Part shown: piece after piece, positions 1 to 5,218 of the stretch
How positions within the stretch are numbered: the stretch's first letter is position 1
Layout of the letters: every line of letters begins with the position of its first letter
From: Modestobacter sp.
GTDB taxonomy: Bacteria; Actinomycetota; Actinomycetes; Mycobacteriales; Geodermatophilaceae
Direction: 5' to 3'
Assembly (NCBI GenBank): GCA_025965635.1
Contig: JAOPWO010000328.1
Span: 1-6,579, forward strand
Length of the DNA stretch: 6,579 nucleotides
Position numbers and translations under genes: made by a program
The notes under the pieces: model-generated
Databases searched by the model: none
What the model was told of the DNA's origin: nothing
Seen by the model: the letters and a program-made list of their open reading frames with translations, nothing else

Positions 1-1
1 C

Positions 2-178
2 CCGCCCGCCTACGCGCTCGCCGGCGTGACCCCGGCCGACGTCCCGGCCTGCCTCGCCGCCGGCGCCGCCGGCGTCGCGGTGATGGGCCCGGTCATGCGC
101 GACCCCGCTCTCACCACCGCCTACCTGGCGGCGCTGTCCGATGTACCCGACCCCGAGGAGGCCGCCCCGTGGCGGTGA
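2..178 (+). CDS. thiE: Thiamine-phosphate synthase, C-terminal part (5' end outside window)
   Basis: Only the last 58 residues are present; the gene enters from the left edge in frame 2 and stops at TGA 176-178. ThiE joins HMP pyrophosphate to the thiazole phosphate to make thiamine phosphate in the cytosol. The visible part matches the end of the TIM barrel: a strand ending in the phosphate-binding turn ALAGVT (usual family form IGGIT, here with an Ala in place of a Gly), a helix PADVPACLAAGA, and the last strand AGVAVMGPVM that closes the phosphate site. A short acidic tail (DPEEAAPWR) follows, and its codons double as the ribosome binding site of the next gene. The two TenA-family genes directly downstream, with overlapping ends, support a thiamine role. 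Catalytic residues of the N-terminal half cannot be checked. A different TIM-barrel enzyme with the same closing motif is possible but unlikely in this context. Confidence 0.85.
   Translation, partial: PPAYALAGVTPADVPACLAAGAAGVAVMGPVMRDPALTTAYLAALSDVPDPEEAAPWR
155..161 (+). promoter_or_regulatory. Ribosome binding site of the first TenA gene, inside thiE
   Basis: GAGGAGG lies seven bases before the GTG at 169 and is read as Glu-Glu codons in the tail of thiE. It is the best Shine-Dalgarno match in this part of the window, and it fixes the GTG at 169 as the start of the downstream gene. Confidence 0.75.
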
Positions 179-750
179 CCGACCTGCTGTCCGAGCACGC
201 CGACGACTGGGCTCGCGCGACGCGGCACCCGTTCCTGACCGCCGTCCGGGACGGCACGCTGCCCGACGGCGCGTTCGACACCTGGCTGGTGCAGGACGCC
301 CGGTTCGTCGCCGACCTGCTCGCCTTCCAGGCCCGGCTGCTGGCCCGGGCCCCACGGCCGGCGCAGGCGGTGCTGGCGGCCGGCGCGGTGTCGCTGGTGG
401 CCGAGCTCGACTGGTTCGAGCAGCAGGCCGCCGTCCGGGAGCTCGACCTGGCCGCAGCTCCGCGGCCGGCCACCACGGAGTACGCGGCGCTGCTGCAGCG
501 CCTGGACACCGCCGACGTGGGCAGCGCGCTGACCGCGCTGTGGACGATCGAGCGCACCTACCTCGACGCCTGGTCCCACGCCGCGCCGGGCACGCCGGCT
601 CTCCGGGAGTTCGTCGAGCACTGGACCGTGCCGGGGTTCGCCGGGTACGTGGCCGACCTGGAGACGGCCGCGGACGCCGCCCCTGACGCGGAGGTGTTCG
701 CCGAGGTGGTGGCGGCCGAGATCGCGTTCTGGGACATGGCGCTGTCATGA
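169..750 (+). CDS. TenA-family protein lacking the active-site cysteine (TenA_E type)
   Basis: This 193-residue all-helical protein belongs to the TenA/thiaminase II family (PF03070), which salvages the pyrimidine part of degraded thiamine. The pocket aspartate is present in WLVQD (Asp43), and the C-terminal catalytic glutamate is present in AAEIAFW (Glu184). Where classical TenA has its nucleophilic cysteine (PC in the second TenA gene here), this protein reads ALWTIERTYLDAW, with Glu128 at that place by eye alignment. That assigns it to the cysteine-less TenA_E subfamily. Plant members of that subfamily are reported to hydrolyse aminomethyl-HMP and, better, its N-formyl derivative. The start is GTG 169, behind a strong ribosome binding site and overlapping the thiE stop by ten bases. 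Its stop overlaps the start of the second TenA gene by ATGA, so the three genes are very likely cotranscribed and translationally coupled. Databases often name such proteins TenA family transcriptional regulators, which is a legacy name. The exact substrate is inferred. Confidence 0.85.
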   Translation: MAVTDLLSEHADDWARATRHPFLTAVRDGTLPDGAFDTWLVQDARFVADLLAFQARLLARAPRPAQAVLAAGAVSLVAELDWFEQQAAVRELDLAAAPRPATTEYAALLQRLDTADVGSALTALWTIERTYLDAWSHAAPGTPALREFVEHWTVPGFAGYVADLETAADAAPDAEVFAEVVAAEIAFWDMALS

Positions 751-1358
751 CCCTGTCGCAGACGCTGTGGGCGGCCAACGCCGACCTGGCCGCCGAGGCG
801 GTCACCCACCCGTTCGTCACCGGGATCGTCGACGGCACGCTCCCGCGGGAGCGCTTCGCCGGCTACGTCGCCCAGGACGCCTTCTTCCTGGAGGCCTTCG
901 CCCGGGCCTACGCGCTCGGGGTGGCGCACAGCCCCGACCGGGCGACGCTCGACGTGTTCGCCGACCTGCTGACCGGCGCGCGCGACGAGCTGCGCCTGCA
1001 CGCCGGGTACGCCGAGCGCTGGGGGATCGACCTGGCGGCCGTCGTCCCGGTGCCGGCGACCCTGGCCTACACCGACTTCCTGCTCGCCACCGCCGCCCTG
1101 GGCGGCGTCGCGGTCACCTGCGCGGCCATGACGCCGTGCATGCGGCTCTACTCCTCGCTCGGGCAGACCTTCGCCGGCCGGGCCACCGGGGACTACACCG
1201 AGTGGGTCGACGCCTACGCCGACCCTGCCTTCGAGGAACTGGCCGGGACGCTGGAACGGCTGCTGGACACCGGCGCCGACACCCCGGCCGTCCGGCACGC
1301 CTACCGACGGGCCATGCAGCTGGAGGTCGGCTTCTTCACCGCCGCCTGGCACACGTGA
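747..1358 (+). CDS. tenA: Aminopyrimidine aminohydrolase / thiaminase II (TenA_C type)
   Basis: This 203-residue protein of classical TenA length hydrolyses 4-amino-5-aminomethyl-2-methylpyrimidine to HMP, which re-enters thiamine synthesis through ThiD and ThiE. The catalytic set known from Bacillus subtilis TenA can be matched by eye. It comprises Asp44 in YVAQDAFF, a pocket Tyr near residue 108 (LAYTDF), the nucleophile Cys131 in MTPCMRLY, Tyr135, Tyr157 in WVDAYADP, and Glu193 in QLEVGFF. The early motif HPFVTGIVDGTLPRERF is close to the family norm. The start ATG 747 overlaps the previous stop as ATGA and has no convincing ribosome binding site of its own. Translation therefore probably depends on ribosomes finishing the upstream TenA gene. 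It is the last gene of the thiE block and is followed by a hairpin shared with the convergent CPBP gene. Sharing a family with its neighbour suggests an old duplication with divided roles, which is an inference. Confidence 0.9.
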   Translation: MTLSQTLWAANADLAAEAVTHPFVTGIVDGTLPRERFAGYVAQDAFFLEAFARAYALGVAHSPDRATLDVFADLLTGARDELRLHAGYAERWGIDLAAVVPVPATLAYTDFLLATAALGGVAVTCAAMTPCMRLYSSLGQTFAGRATGDYTEWVDAYADPAFEELAGTLERLLDTGADTPAVRHAYRRAMQLEVGFFTAAWHT

Positions 1359-1364
1359 GTGGAC

Positions 1365-1395
1365 TGCCAGCGCGCAGGTTCCCTGCGTGGTGGCA
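1365..1395. terminator. Hairpin between convergent tenA and CPBP genes
   Basis: The arms 1365-1378 and 1382-1395 form a 14-pair stem with one G-G mismatch and one G-T wobble around a three-base loop (TTC). It lies in the 43-base gap between the two convergent stop codons (1358 and 1402). There is no T tract, as is common in high-GC actinobacteria, so its strength as an intrinsic terminator is uncertain. It can fold on transcripts from either side. Confidence 0.6.
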
Positions 1396-1401
1396 CCCCG
1401 C

Positions 1402-2169
1402 TCAGCCGTGTTCCTGGGAGCGGGGGTCGTCGATCGAGGGCTGCTCGGCGAACAGCGGTGGCAGGAAGCGCAGCATCAGCACCGACCAGGTCAGGTGGGT
1501 GAGCACCGGCGCCTGGATGCCACCGGTGGACCGTCGCTGCAGCCCGAGCAGCAGGCCCATCGCGATCGAGGCCAGCACCAGCGCGGGGTTGCGGGTCGAG
1601 GTGGTGGCCAGCGCGTAGACCGCGGTCGACTTCAGCACCGGGTGGTCGGCCCCGACCGCGGCGTACAGCGCCCCGCGGAAGAACACCTCCTCGGCGAGGC
1701 CGTTCGCCAGCGTGGTGGTGAGCACCAGCGGCGCGGACCCCTGGTGGGCGTAGCGCAGCACCCGGGTGACCGCCGGGCCGATGACCGGCAGCCGGCGCAC
1801 CACCAGCGCGGCGGCGTAGAAGGCACCGAACGCCCCCACGCCGATGGCCACCGGGGTGAGCACGGGCCGCCTCAGGATGTCCGCCGGCGACCGCATCCAG
1901 CCCAGGTGCAGCGGACCGGACGCCACCCCACCGGCCAGCCAGGTGGCCGCCACACCCAGCGTGAGGCCGTAGAACCGCGGCGACGCCGGCTTCTGCGACA
2001 GCGACACCCCCAGCAGGCCGGCCCCGGCCACCGACACCCCGGCGGTGACCCGCCGGCGGCGGCGGAAGGCCGCGTCGGACTCCCGGTGGTCGCGGGGCAC
2101 CTTGTCCACCAACCAGCCGGGCAAGCGGGCGGCCGTGGCGGTGCGCACCGCGTCGGGCAGCCGGGTCAT
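1402..2169 (-). CDS. CPBP-family intramembrane protease-like protein (motif 2 altered)
   Basis: This is a 255-residue membrane protein of the CPBP/Rce1 family (PF02517), some of whose members are intramembrane proteases; others have no known activity. About seven hydrophobic stretches are visible, near residues 41-57, 67-83, 103-124, 145-164, 179-190, 195-210 and 219-236, after a basic N-terminus (RRRRR at 36-40). Motif 1 is intact as EEVFFR (Glu160, Glu161, Arg165). Motif 2, normally FxxxH, reads YALAT (185-189), so the histidine is missing. Motif 3, normally HxxxN, reads HLTWS (225-229), keeping His and losing Asn. Proteolytic activity is therefore doubtful, although the fold assignment is good. 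The start ATG 2169 overlaps the stop of the upstream SDR gene as ATGA and shows no clear ribosome binding site, so translation is probably coupled. The C-terminus is a short polar tail. The substrate and role are unknown. Confidence 0.82.
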   Translation of the reverse strand: MTRLPDAVRTATAARLPGWLVDKVPRDHRESDAAFRRRRRVTAGVSVAGAGLLGVSLSQKPASPRFYGLTLGVAATWLAGGVASGPLHLGWMRSPADILRRPVLTPVAIGVGAFGAFYAAALVVRRLPVIGPAVTRVLRYAHQGSAPLVLTTTLANGLAEEVFFRGALYAAVGADHPVLKSTAVYALATTSTRNPALVLASIAMGLLLGLQRRSTGGIQAPVLTHLTWSVLMLRFLPPLFAEQPSIDDPRSQEHG

Positions 2170-3104
2170 CCGACGAGCCGGCCGATGCGCCTGGCGTTGC
2201 GGCCCGTGCGGGCCTCCCGCCGTTCCTTGGCGCGCTCACCGAGCGCGGTGAGCACCGCCTCGTCGTAGCCCATCAGCTCGAAGGGGACGACGTCGCGGAT
2301 CGCGTCGTCGTGCACCACCACCTCGTTGGTCATCGAGTCGATCAGCGACCGGCCGGTCTGCACGTCCACGGAGGTGACCAGGGACAGCCAGCGGGAGGAC
2401 AGCTGCGGGGTGAGCAGCGGGACCGGCACGATGAGCAGCCGACGGCCCTGGATCTCCGCGACCCGGCTGAGCATCTCCAGGTACTCGAGCACCTCCGGCC
2501 CGCCGACCTCGAACACCCGTCCCTCGGCCGCCGGTGCCTCCAGCACCCCCACCAGGTACCGGACGACGTCGGCGACGGCGATCGGCTGGGTCCTGGTGTG
2601 CACCCAGCGCGGCGTCACCATGGCCGGCAGGTGCGCGACCAGCTGGCGGGTCATCTCCCACGAGACGCCGCCGTGGCCGATGACGATGCCCGCGCGCAGG
2701 ACGGTGACCGGGACGCCGGTCCCGCCGAGCAGCCGCTCGACCTGGCGGCGGCTGCGCAGATGCGCGGACAGGTCGTCGGAGTCGTCGCCGAGCCCGCCCA
2801 GGTAGACGATCCGGCGCAGCCCGGCGTCCGCCGCGGCCCGGGCGAAGGCGCGCGCGGCGGCGGCGTCGCGGTCGGCGAAGTCGGCGGCGTCCAGGGAGTG
2901 CACCAGGTAGTAGGCCGCGTCGCAGCCCTGCATCGCGGAGCGCAGCGAGTCCTCGTCGGCGACGTCCCCCGCGACCGGCGTGCCCGCACCCGAGTAGCTG
3001 TCCGGTCGTCGGGTCATCGCCCGCACCTCGTGGCCGGCCGCCTCCAGGGCCGGCCCCAGCCGGCTACCGACGAATCCCGACGCTCCGGTCACGAGTACCT
3101 GCAC
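2166..3104 (-). CDS. NAD(P)-binding atypical SDR protein (NmrA/YbjT-like)
   Basis: From the chosen start, GTG 3104, the protein has 312 residues and begins directly with the first Rossmann strand, MQVLVTGASGFVGSRL. The dinucleotide-binding motif TGASGFVG is at residues 6-13, and Arg32-Arg33 at the end of the second strand suggest NADPH preference. Further family marks are GDVAD (47-51), YYLVHSL (65-71), RRIVYLGGLG (97-106), TVLRAGIVIG (134-143) and PIAVADVVRYLV (174-185). The classical YxxxK catalytic pair is not obvious (YLGG stands at the usual Tyr place), as in atypical SDRs. Members often act as reductases, epimerases or redox sensors; no specific substrate can be named. The frame stays open to a GTG at 3218, but the extra 38 residues are a Gly/Pro/Arg-rich stretch with no resemblance to the fold, so the shorter form is preferred. 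A weak -10-like CAAGCT (3111-3116) lies six bases before GTG 3104 and would fit a leaderless transcript. Its stop overlaps the CPBP start, so the two form an operon. Confidence 0.85.
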   Translation of the reverse strand: MQVLVTGASGFVGSRLGPALEAAGHEVRAMTRRPDSYSGAGTPVAGDVADEDSLRSAMQGCDAAYYLVHSLDAADFADRDAAAARAFARAAADAGLRRIVYLGGLGDDSDDLSAHLRSRRQVERLLGGTGVPVTVLRAGIVIGHGGVSWEMTRQLVAHLPAMVTPRWVHTRTQPIAVADVVRYLVGVLEAPAAEGRVFEVGGPEVLEYLEMLSRVAEIQGRRLLIVPVPLLTPQLSSRWLSLVTSVDVQTGRSLIDSMTNEVVVHDDAIRDVVPFELMGYDEAVLTALGERAKERREARTGRNARRIGRLVG

Positions 3105-3135
3105 CCCACCAGCTTGCGGGGTCGGCGGACCTCCC

Positions 3136-3196
3136 GCGACCGGGCGACCGGCGCCGGGACCCCTCGGCGTCCGGCCGGTCGCGGCGCGACCGGGCG
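3136..3196. repeat. Short direct and inverted repeats in the divergent intergenic region
   Basis: An exact 11-base direct repeat GCGACCGGGCG occurs at 3136-3146 and 3186-3196, fifty bases apart. Between the copies lies a perfect 9-base inverted repeat, GCGACCGGC at 3144-3152 and GCCGGTCGC at 3174-3182, with 21 bases in between. They lie between the divergent SDR and DUF2237 genes and could be operator sites or a stem structure. At this GC content, repeats of this size also arise by chance. Confidence 0.4.
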
Positions 3197-3219
3197 CTCG
3201 GCGCGGCATGATCAGCACG

Positions 3220-3234
3220 CCCCCGGTCCGGGGG
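3220..3234. repeat. 15-base palindrome just before the DUF2237 ribosome binding site
   Basis: CCCCCGG and CCGGGGG flank a single central T at 3227, giving perfect seven-base arms. It ends two bases before the GGAGGAGGG ribosome binding site. It could be an operator or a small RNA hairpin (CCCCC/GGGGG with a five-base loop) close to the translation start. The function is not shown by the sequence. Confidence 0.4.
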
Positions 3235-3236
3235 AC

Positions 3237-3245
3237 GGAGGAGGG
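3237..3245 (+). promoter_or_regulatory. Ribosome binding site of the DUF2237 gene
   Basis: GGAGGAGGG lies eight bases before the GTG at 3254 and is a near-ideal anti-16S match. It decides for GTG 3254 as the start over other in-frame starts. Confidence 0.75.
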
Positions 3246-3253
3246 CAGCGACC

Positions 3254-3682
3254 GTGACGGACCCGTCCACGACGGAGCGGAACGTGATCGGCGGCCCGCT
3301 GGAGCCGTGCGGCACCGAGCCGCTCACCGGCTTCTACCGCGACGGGCGCTGCAGCACCGGCCCCGACGACCTGGGCAGCCACACCGTCTGCACCGTCGTG
3401 TCGGCGGAGTTCCTGGAGATGCAGCGGCTGCTGGGCAACGACCTCGGCACCCCGCGCCCCGAGTACGGCTTCCCCGGGCTGCGACCGGGTGACCGCTGGT
3501 GCGTGGTCGCCGTCCGCTGGCTGCAGGCCTTCGAGGCCGGCGTGCCGGCCGGGGTGGTGCTCGCGGCGACCAACGCCCGGGCCCTGGAGGTGGTGCCGCT
3601 GGAGGCGCTGCGCTCGCAGGCGGTCGATGTCCCCGACGATCTGTCCGGGCTCGGGGAACAGCCCCCGGGGCAGGACGGTTGA
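3254..3682 (+). CDS. DUF2237 family protein
   Basis: This is a 142-residue soluble protein of the DUF2237 family (PF09996), which has no established function. The family core is recognisable in order: NVIGGPLEPCG (10-20), PLTGFYRDGRCSTGPDDLGSHTVC in pieces over 23-46, FLEMQ, NDLGTPRPEYGFPGLRPGDRWC in pieces over 62-83, RWLQAFEAG (88-96), and VVLAATNARALEVVPLEAL over 101-119. Four cysteines (19, 33, 46, 83) lie in the most conserved segments, which would suit metal binding or a redox role; that is my inference. There is no signal peptide or membrane segment, so it should be cytosolic. The last 18 residues are a variable acidic, Gly/Pro-rich tail. The GTG start has a strong ribosome binding site. 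The glutathione peroxidase gene follows after 41 bases on the same strand, and a palindrome in that gap leaves room for separate regulation. The divergent neighbour is the SDR-CPBP pair. Confidence 0.85.
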   Translation: MTDPSTTERNVIGGPLEPCGTEPLTGFYRDGRCSTGPDDLGSHTVCTVVSAEFLEMQRLLGNDLGTPRPEYGFPGLRPGDRWCVVAVRWLQAFEAGVPAGVVLAATNARALEVVPLEALRSQAVDVPDDLSGLGEQPPGQDG

Positions 3683-3696
3683 CGGTCGCGACCGTC
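3681..3696. promoter_or_regulatory. Perfect 16-bp palindrome upstream of the peroxidase gene (candidate operator)
   Basis: GACGGTCGCGACCGTC reads the same on both strands. It overlaps the last two bases of the DUF2237 stop codon and ends 14 bases before the peroxidase ribosome binding site. A -35-like TTGACG (3679-3684) runs into its left edge, and the only AT-rich patch nearby (AATTCT, 3703-3708) could serve as a -10 element at an 18-base spacing. This layout suits a regulator-binding site over a promoter. A hairpin acting on readthrough from DUF2237 is the alternative. Confidence 0.4.
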
Positions 3697-3710
3697 GTCC
3701 CGAATTCTCG

Positions 3711-3715
3711 AGGAG
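3711..3715 (+). promoter_or_regulatory. Ribosome binding site of the peroxidase gene
   Basis: AGGAG lies eight bases before ATG 3724. The reading frame is open upstream as far as 3499, but that part overlaps the DUF2237 gene in another frame. This site, together with the family alignment, places the real start at 3724. Confidence 0.7.
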
Positions 3716-3723
3716 CTGCTGCC

Positions 3724-4218
3724 ATGAGCGACCTGCTGGACTCCCCCGTCACCACCCTCCAGGGCGAGGAGACGACCCTCGGCGCCCTGACCGGCGGCCG
3801 GGTCGCCCTGGTGGTCAACGTGGCCAGCCGCTGCGGCCTCACCCCGCAGTACACCCAGCTCGAGGCGCTGCACCGGGAGTACGCCGACCGCGGTTTCACC
3901 GTGCTCGGCGTGCCGTGCAACCAGTTCGCCGGCCAGGAGCCGGGCACCGCGGAGGAGATCGAGGGCTTCTGCTCCACCACGTACGGCGTCACGTTCCCGA
4001 TGACGGCGAAGGTCGAGGTCAACGGTGAGGGCGCGGACCCGCTGTACCGGCAGCTGACCCAGACCCCGGACGTCACCGGGGAGGCCGGGCCGGTGGCCTG
4101 GAACTTCGAGAAGTTCCTCGTCGGCACCGATGGCGACGTGCTGGCCCGGTTCCGGCCGCAGACGCAGCCCGACTCCCCGGAGGTCCGCACCGCCGTCGAG
4201 GCCGCGCTCCCCACCTGA
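3724..4218 (+). CDS. Cysteine-type glutathione peroxidase (probably thioredoxin-dependent)
   Basis: This 164-residue protein with a thioredoxin fold (PF00255) reduces hydrogen peroxide and organic hydroperoxides in the cytosol. The peroxidatic residue is Cys37 in NVASRCGLTPQY, where selenium forms have selenocysteine. The other tetrad members are Gln71 in FAGQEPG, and Trp126 and Asn127 in WNFEKFL. A second conserved cysteine, Cys83 in EGFCSTTYGVTFP, matches the resolving cysteine of thioredoxin-dependent members, so thioredoxin rather than glutathione is the likely reductant. This fits an actinobacterium, where mycothiol usually replaces glutathione. Cys65 in GVPCNQF is also typical of the family. 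Length and start are normal for bacterial members. The start is ATG 3724 with AGGAG at 3711-3715. It follows the DUF2237 gene by 41 bases and ends two bases before a strong terminator hairpin. Confidence 0.93.
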   Translation: MSDLLDSPVTTLQGEETTLGALTGGRVALVVNVASRCGLTPQYTQLEALHREYADRGFTVLGVPCNQFAGQEPGTAEEIEGFCSTTYGVTFPMTAKVEVNGEGADPLYRQLTQTPDVTGEAGPVAWNFEKFLVGTDGDVLARFRPQTQPDSPEVRTAVEAALPT

Positions 4219-4220
4219 GC

Positions 4221-4257
4221 GAGTGCCCCGGCGCCGGTTTCCCGCGCCGGGGCACTC
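4221..4257. terminator. Bidirectional terminator hairpin between peroxidase and transporter genes
   Basis: The arms 4221-4234 (GAGTGCCCCGGCGC) and 4244-4257 pair perfectly over 14 bases around a nine-base loop (CGGTTTCCC). It fills the 42-base gap between two convergent stop codons (4218 and 4261). There is no T tract on either side, as is usual in GC-rich actinobacteria. It should stop or shield transcription from both directions. Confidence 0.8.
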
Positions 4258-4260
4258 CGC

Positions 4261-5211
4261 TCAGCTCGGGACGGTCTCCGGGTGCGCGACCGGCCGGGCG
4301 CGGGCGGTCTGGGCCAGCACGATCCCGGCGAGGACGACGAGGCCGCCGGCGATCTGCCACCCGGTGAGCACCTGCTCCAGCCACAGCCACGCGACGATCG
4401 AGGCCAGCACCGGCTCGACGGTGGCCACGATGCCGGCCGCGGTCGGCGGCAGGTGGCGGAGCGCGGCGACCGAGAGCCAGAACGGCACGACGGCGCCGAG
4501 GACGACGATCCACCCGACCAGCGCCCACACCGGCAGCTGGATCGAGCCCGCCGACAGCGGCACCGCCCGGCCGAGCAGGGCGACGTCGAAGTCCCGCCAC
4601 GGCGCGGCGACCGCCCAGAACACCGCGGCGGCGCTGAAGCTCCACGCGGTGAGGGTGACCGGGTCGCGCTCGGCCGTGCCCCGCTCGCCGAGCAGGTAGT
4701 AGGTCGCCAGGCAGAGCGCCGCGGCCACGCCTGCGGCCACGCCGAGCAGGTCCAGCGAGCCGCTGCCCTCCCGGACCTGCGCGACCAGCACCAGTCCGGA
4801 CAGCGACAGGGCCAGCGCCGACCACAGCCGGTTGCGGACGGGCTCGCCGCGGACCAGCCAGACGTACAAGGCGATGAACACCGGCGCGGTCATCTCGAAC
4901 ACCAGCGCGATGCCGACCGGCAGCCGCCCGATCGCCACGTAGTAGAGGAACTGCGTCAGCGCGACGCCCACCACGCCGAAGACCGCGACCAGCGGGACCT
5001 CCCGCCGGTGCAGCCGCAGCCGCTGCGGCGCGAGGACGGCGAGCACCCCGAGCAGCACGGCCGCCGCGCCGGTGCACCGCAGCGCCGTGAGCAGGGTCGC
5101 CGGGATCCCGGCCTCCAGCGCCAGCTTCGACACCGACCCGTTGACCGCGAACAACCCGGCCGCGGCGACGGTGCACAGGTAGCCGGTGGCGGGGCGGACG
5201 GCGGGGGGCAC
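4261..5211 (-). CDS. EamA/DMT-superfamily transporter
   Basis: This 316-residue inner-membrane protein contains two EamA repeats (PF00892) of about five helices each, roughly residues 10-148 and 154-302. Each repeat closes with the family signature. The second is very clear: Glu266-Pro267 in VATVEPVLASIVAWLWLEQ, then GWQIAGGLVVLAGIVLA. The first has FEMTAPVFIALYVWLVRGE, then ALSLSGLVLVA. Proteins of this type export or import small metabolites such as amino acids or drugs; the substrate cannot be read from sequence. The start is GTG 5211. No ribosome binding site is visible, but a -10-like TACCTT (5219-5224, minus strand) lies seven bases upstream, which would put the transcript start at or near the GTG (leaderless). 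The C-terminal tail is short and cytosolic. The VOC gene lies 56 bases upstream on the same strand and may or may not be cotranscribed. The gene ends at the terminator hairpin shared with the peroxidase gene. Confidence 0.9.
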   Translation of the reverse strand: MPPAVRPATGYLCTVAAAGLFAVNGSVSKLALEAGIPATLLTALRCTGAAAVLLGVLAVLAPQRLRLHRREVPLVAVFGVVGVALTQFLYYVAIGRLPVGIALVFEMTAPVFIALYVWLVRGEPVRNRLWSALALSLSGLVLVAQVREGSGSLDLLGVAAGVAAALCLATYYLLGERGTAERDPVTLTAWSFSAAAVFWAVAAPWRDFDVALLGRAVPLSAGSIQLPVWALVGWIVVLGAVVPFWLSVAALRHLPPTAAGIVATVEPVLASIVAWLWLEQVLTGWQIAGGLVVLAGIVLAQTARARPVAHPETVPS

Positions 5212-5218
5212 GACCCGG

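Noticed and set aside
1..168. TPP riboswitch for the thiamine genes
   Set aside because: The window starts inside thiE; no THI-box-like sequence is seen, and any such element would lie upstream of the window.
558..1352. 264-codon open frame on the - strand
   Set aside because: It is antisense to the two well-supported TenA genes, is low-complexity Gly/Arg-rich, and contains no known motif.
3499..3723. Upstream extension of the peroxidase frame
   Set aside because: It overlaps the DUF2237 gene in another frame, is Gly/Arg/Ala-rich and unlike the family. The ATG at 3724 has a proper ribosome binding site.
3324..4214. 296-codon open frame on the - strand
   Set aside because: It is antisense to the DUF2237 and peroxidase genes, with Ser/Pro/Arg-rich composition in its second half and no motif.
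4073..5176. 367-codon open frame on the - strand
   Set aside because: It is another frame of the transporter region and runs through the terminator hairpin and the peroxidase 3' end, giving Arg/Gly-rich nonsense.
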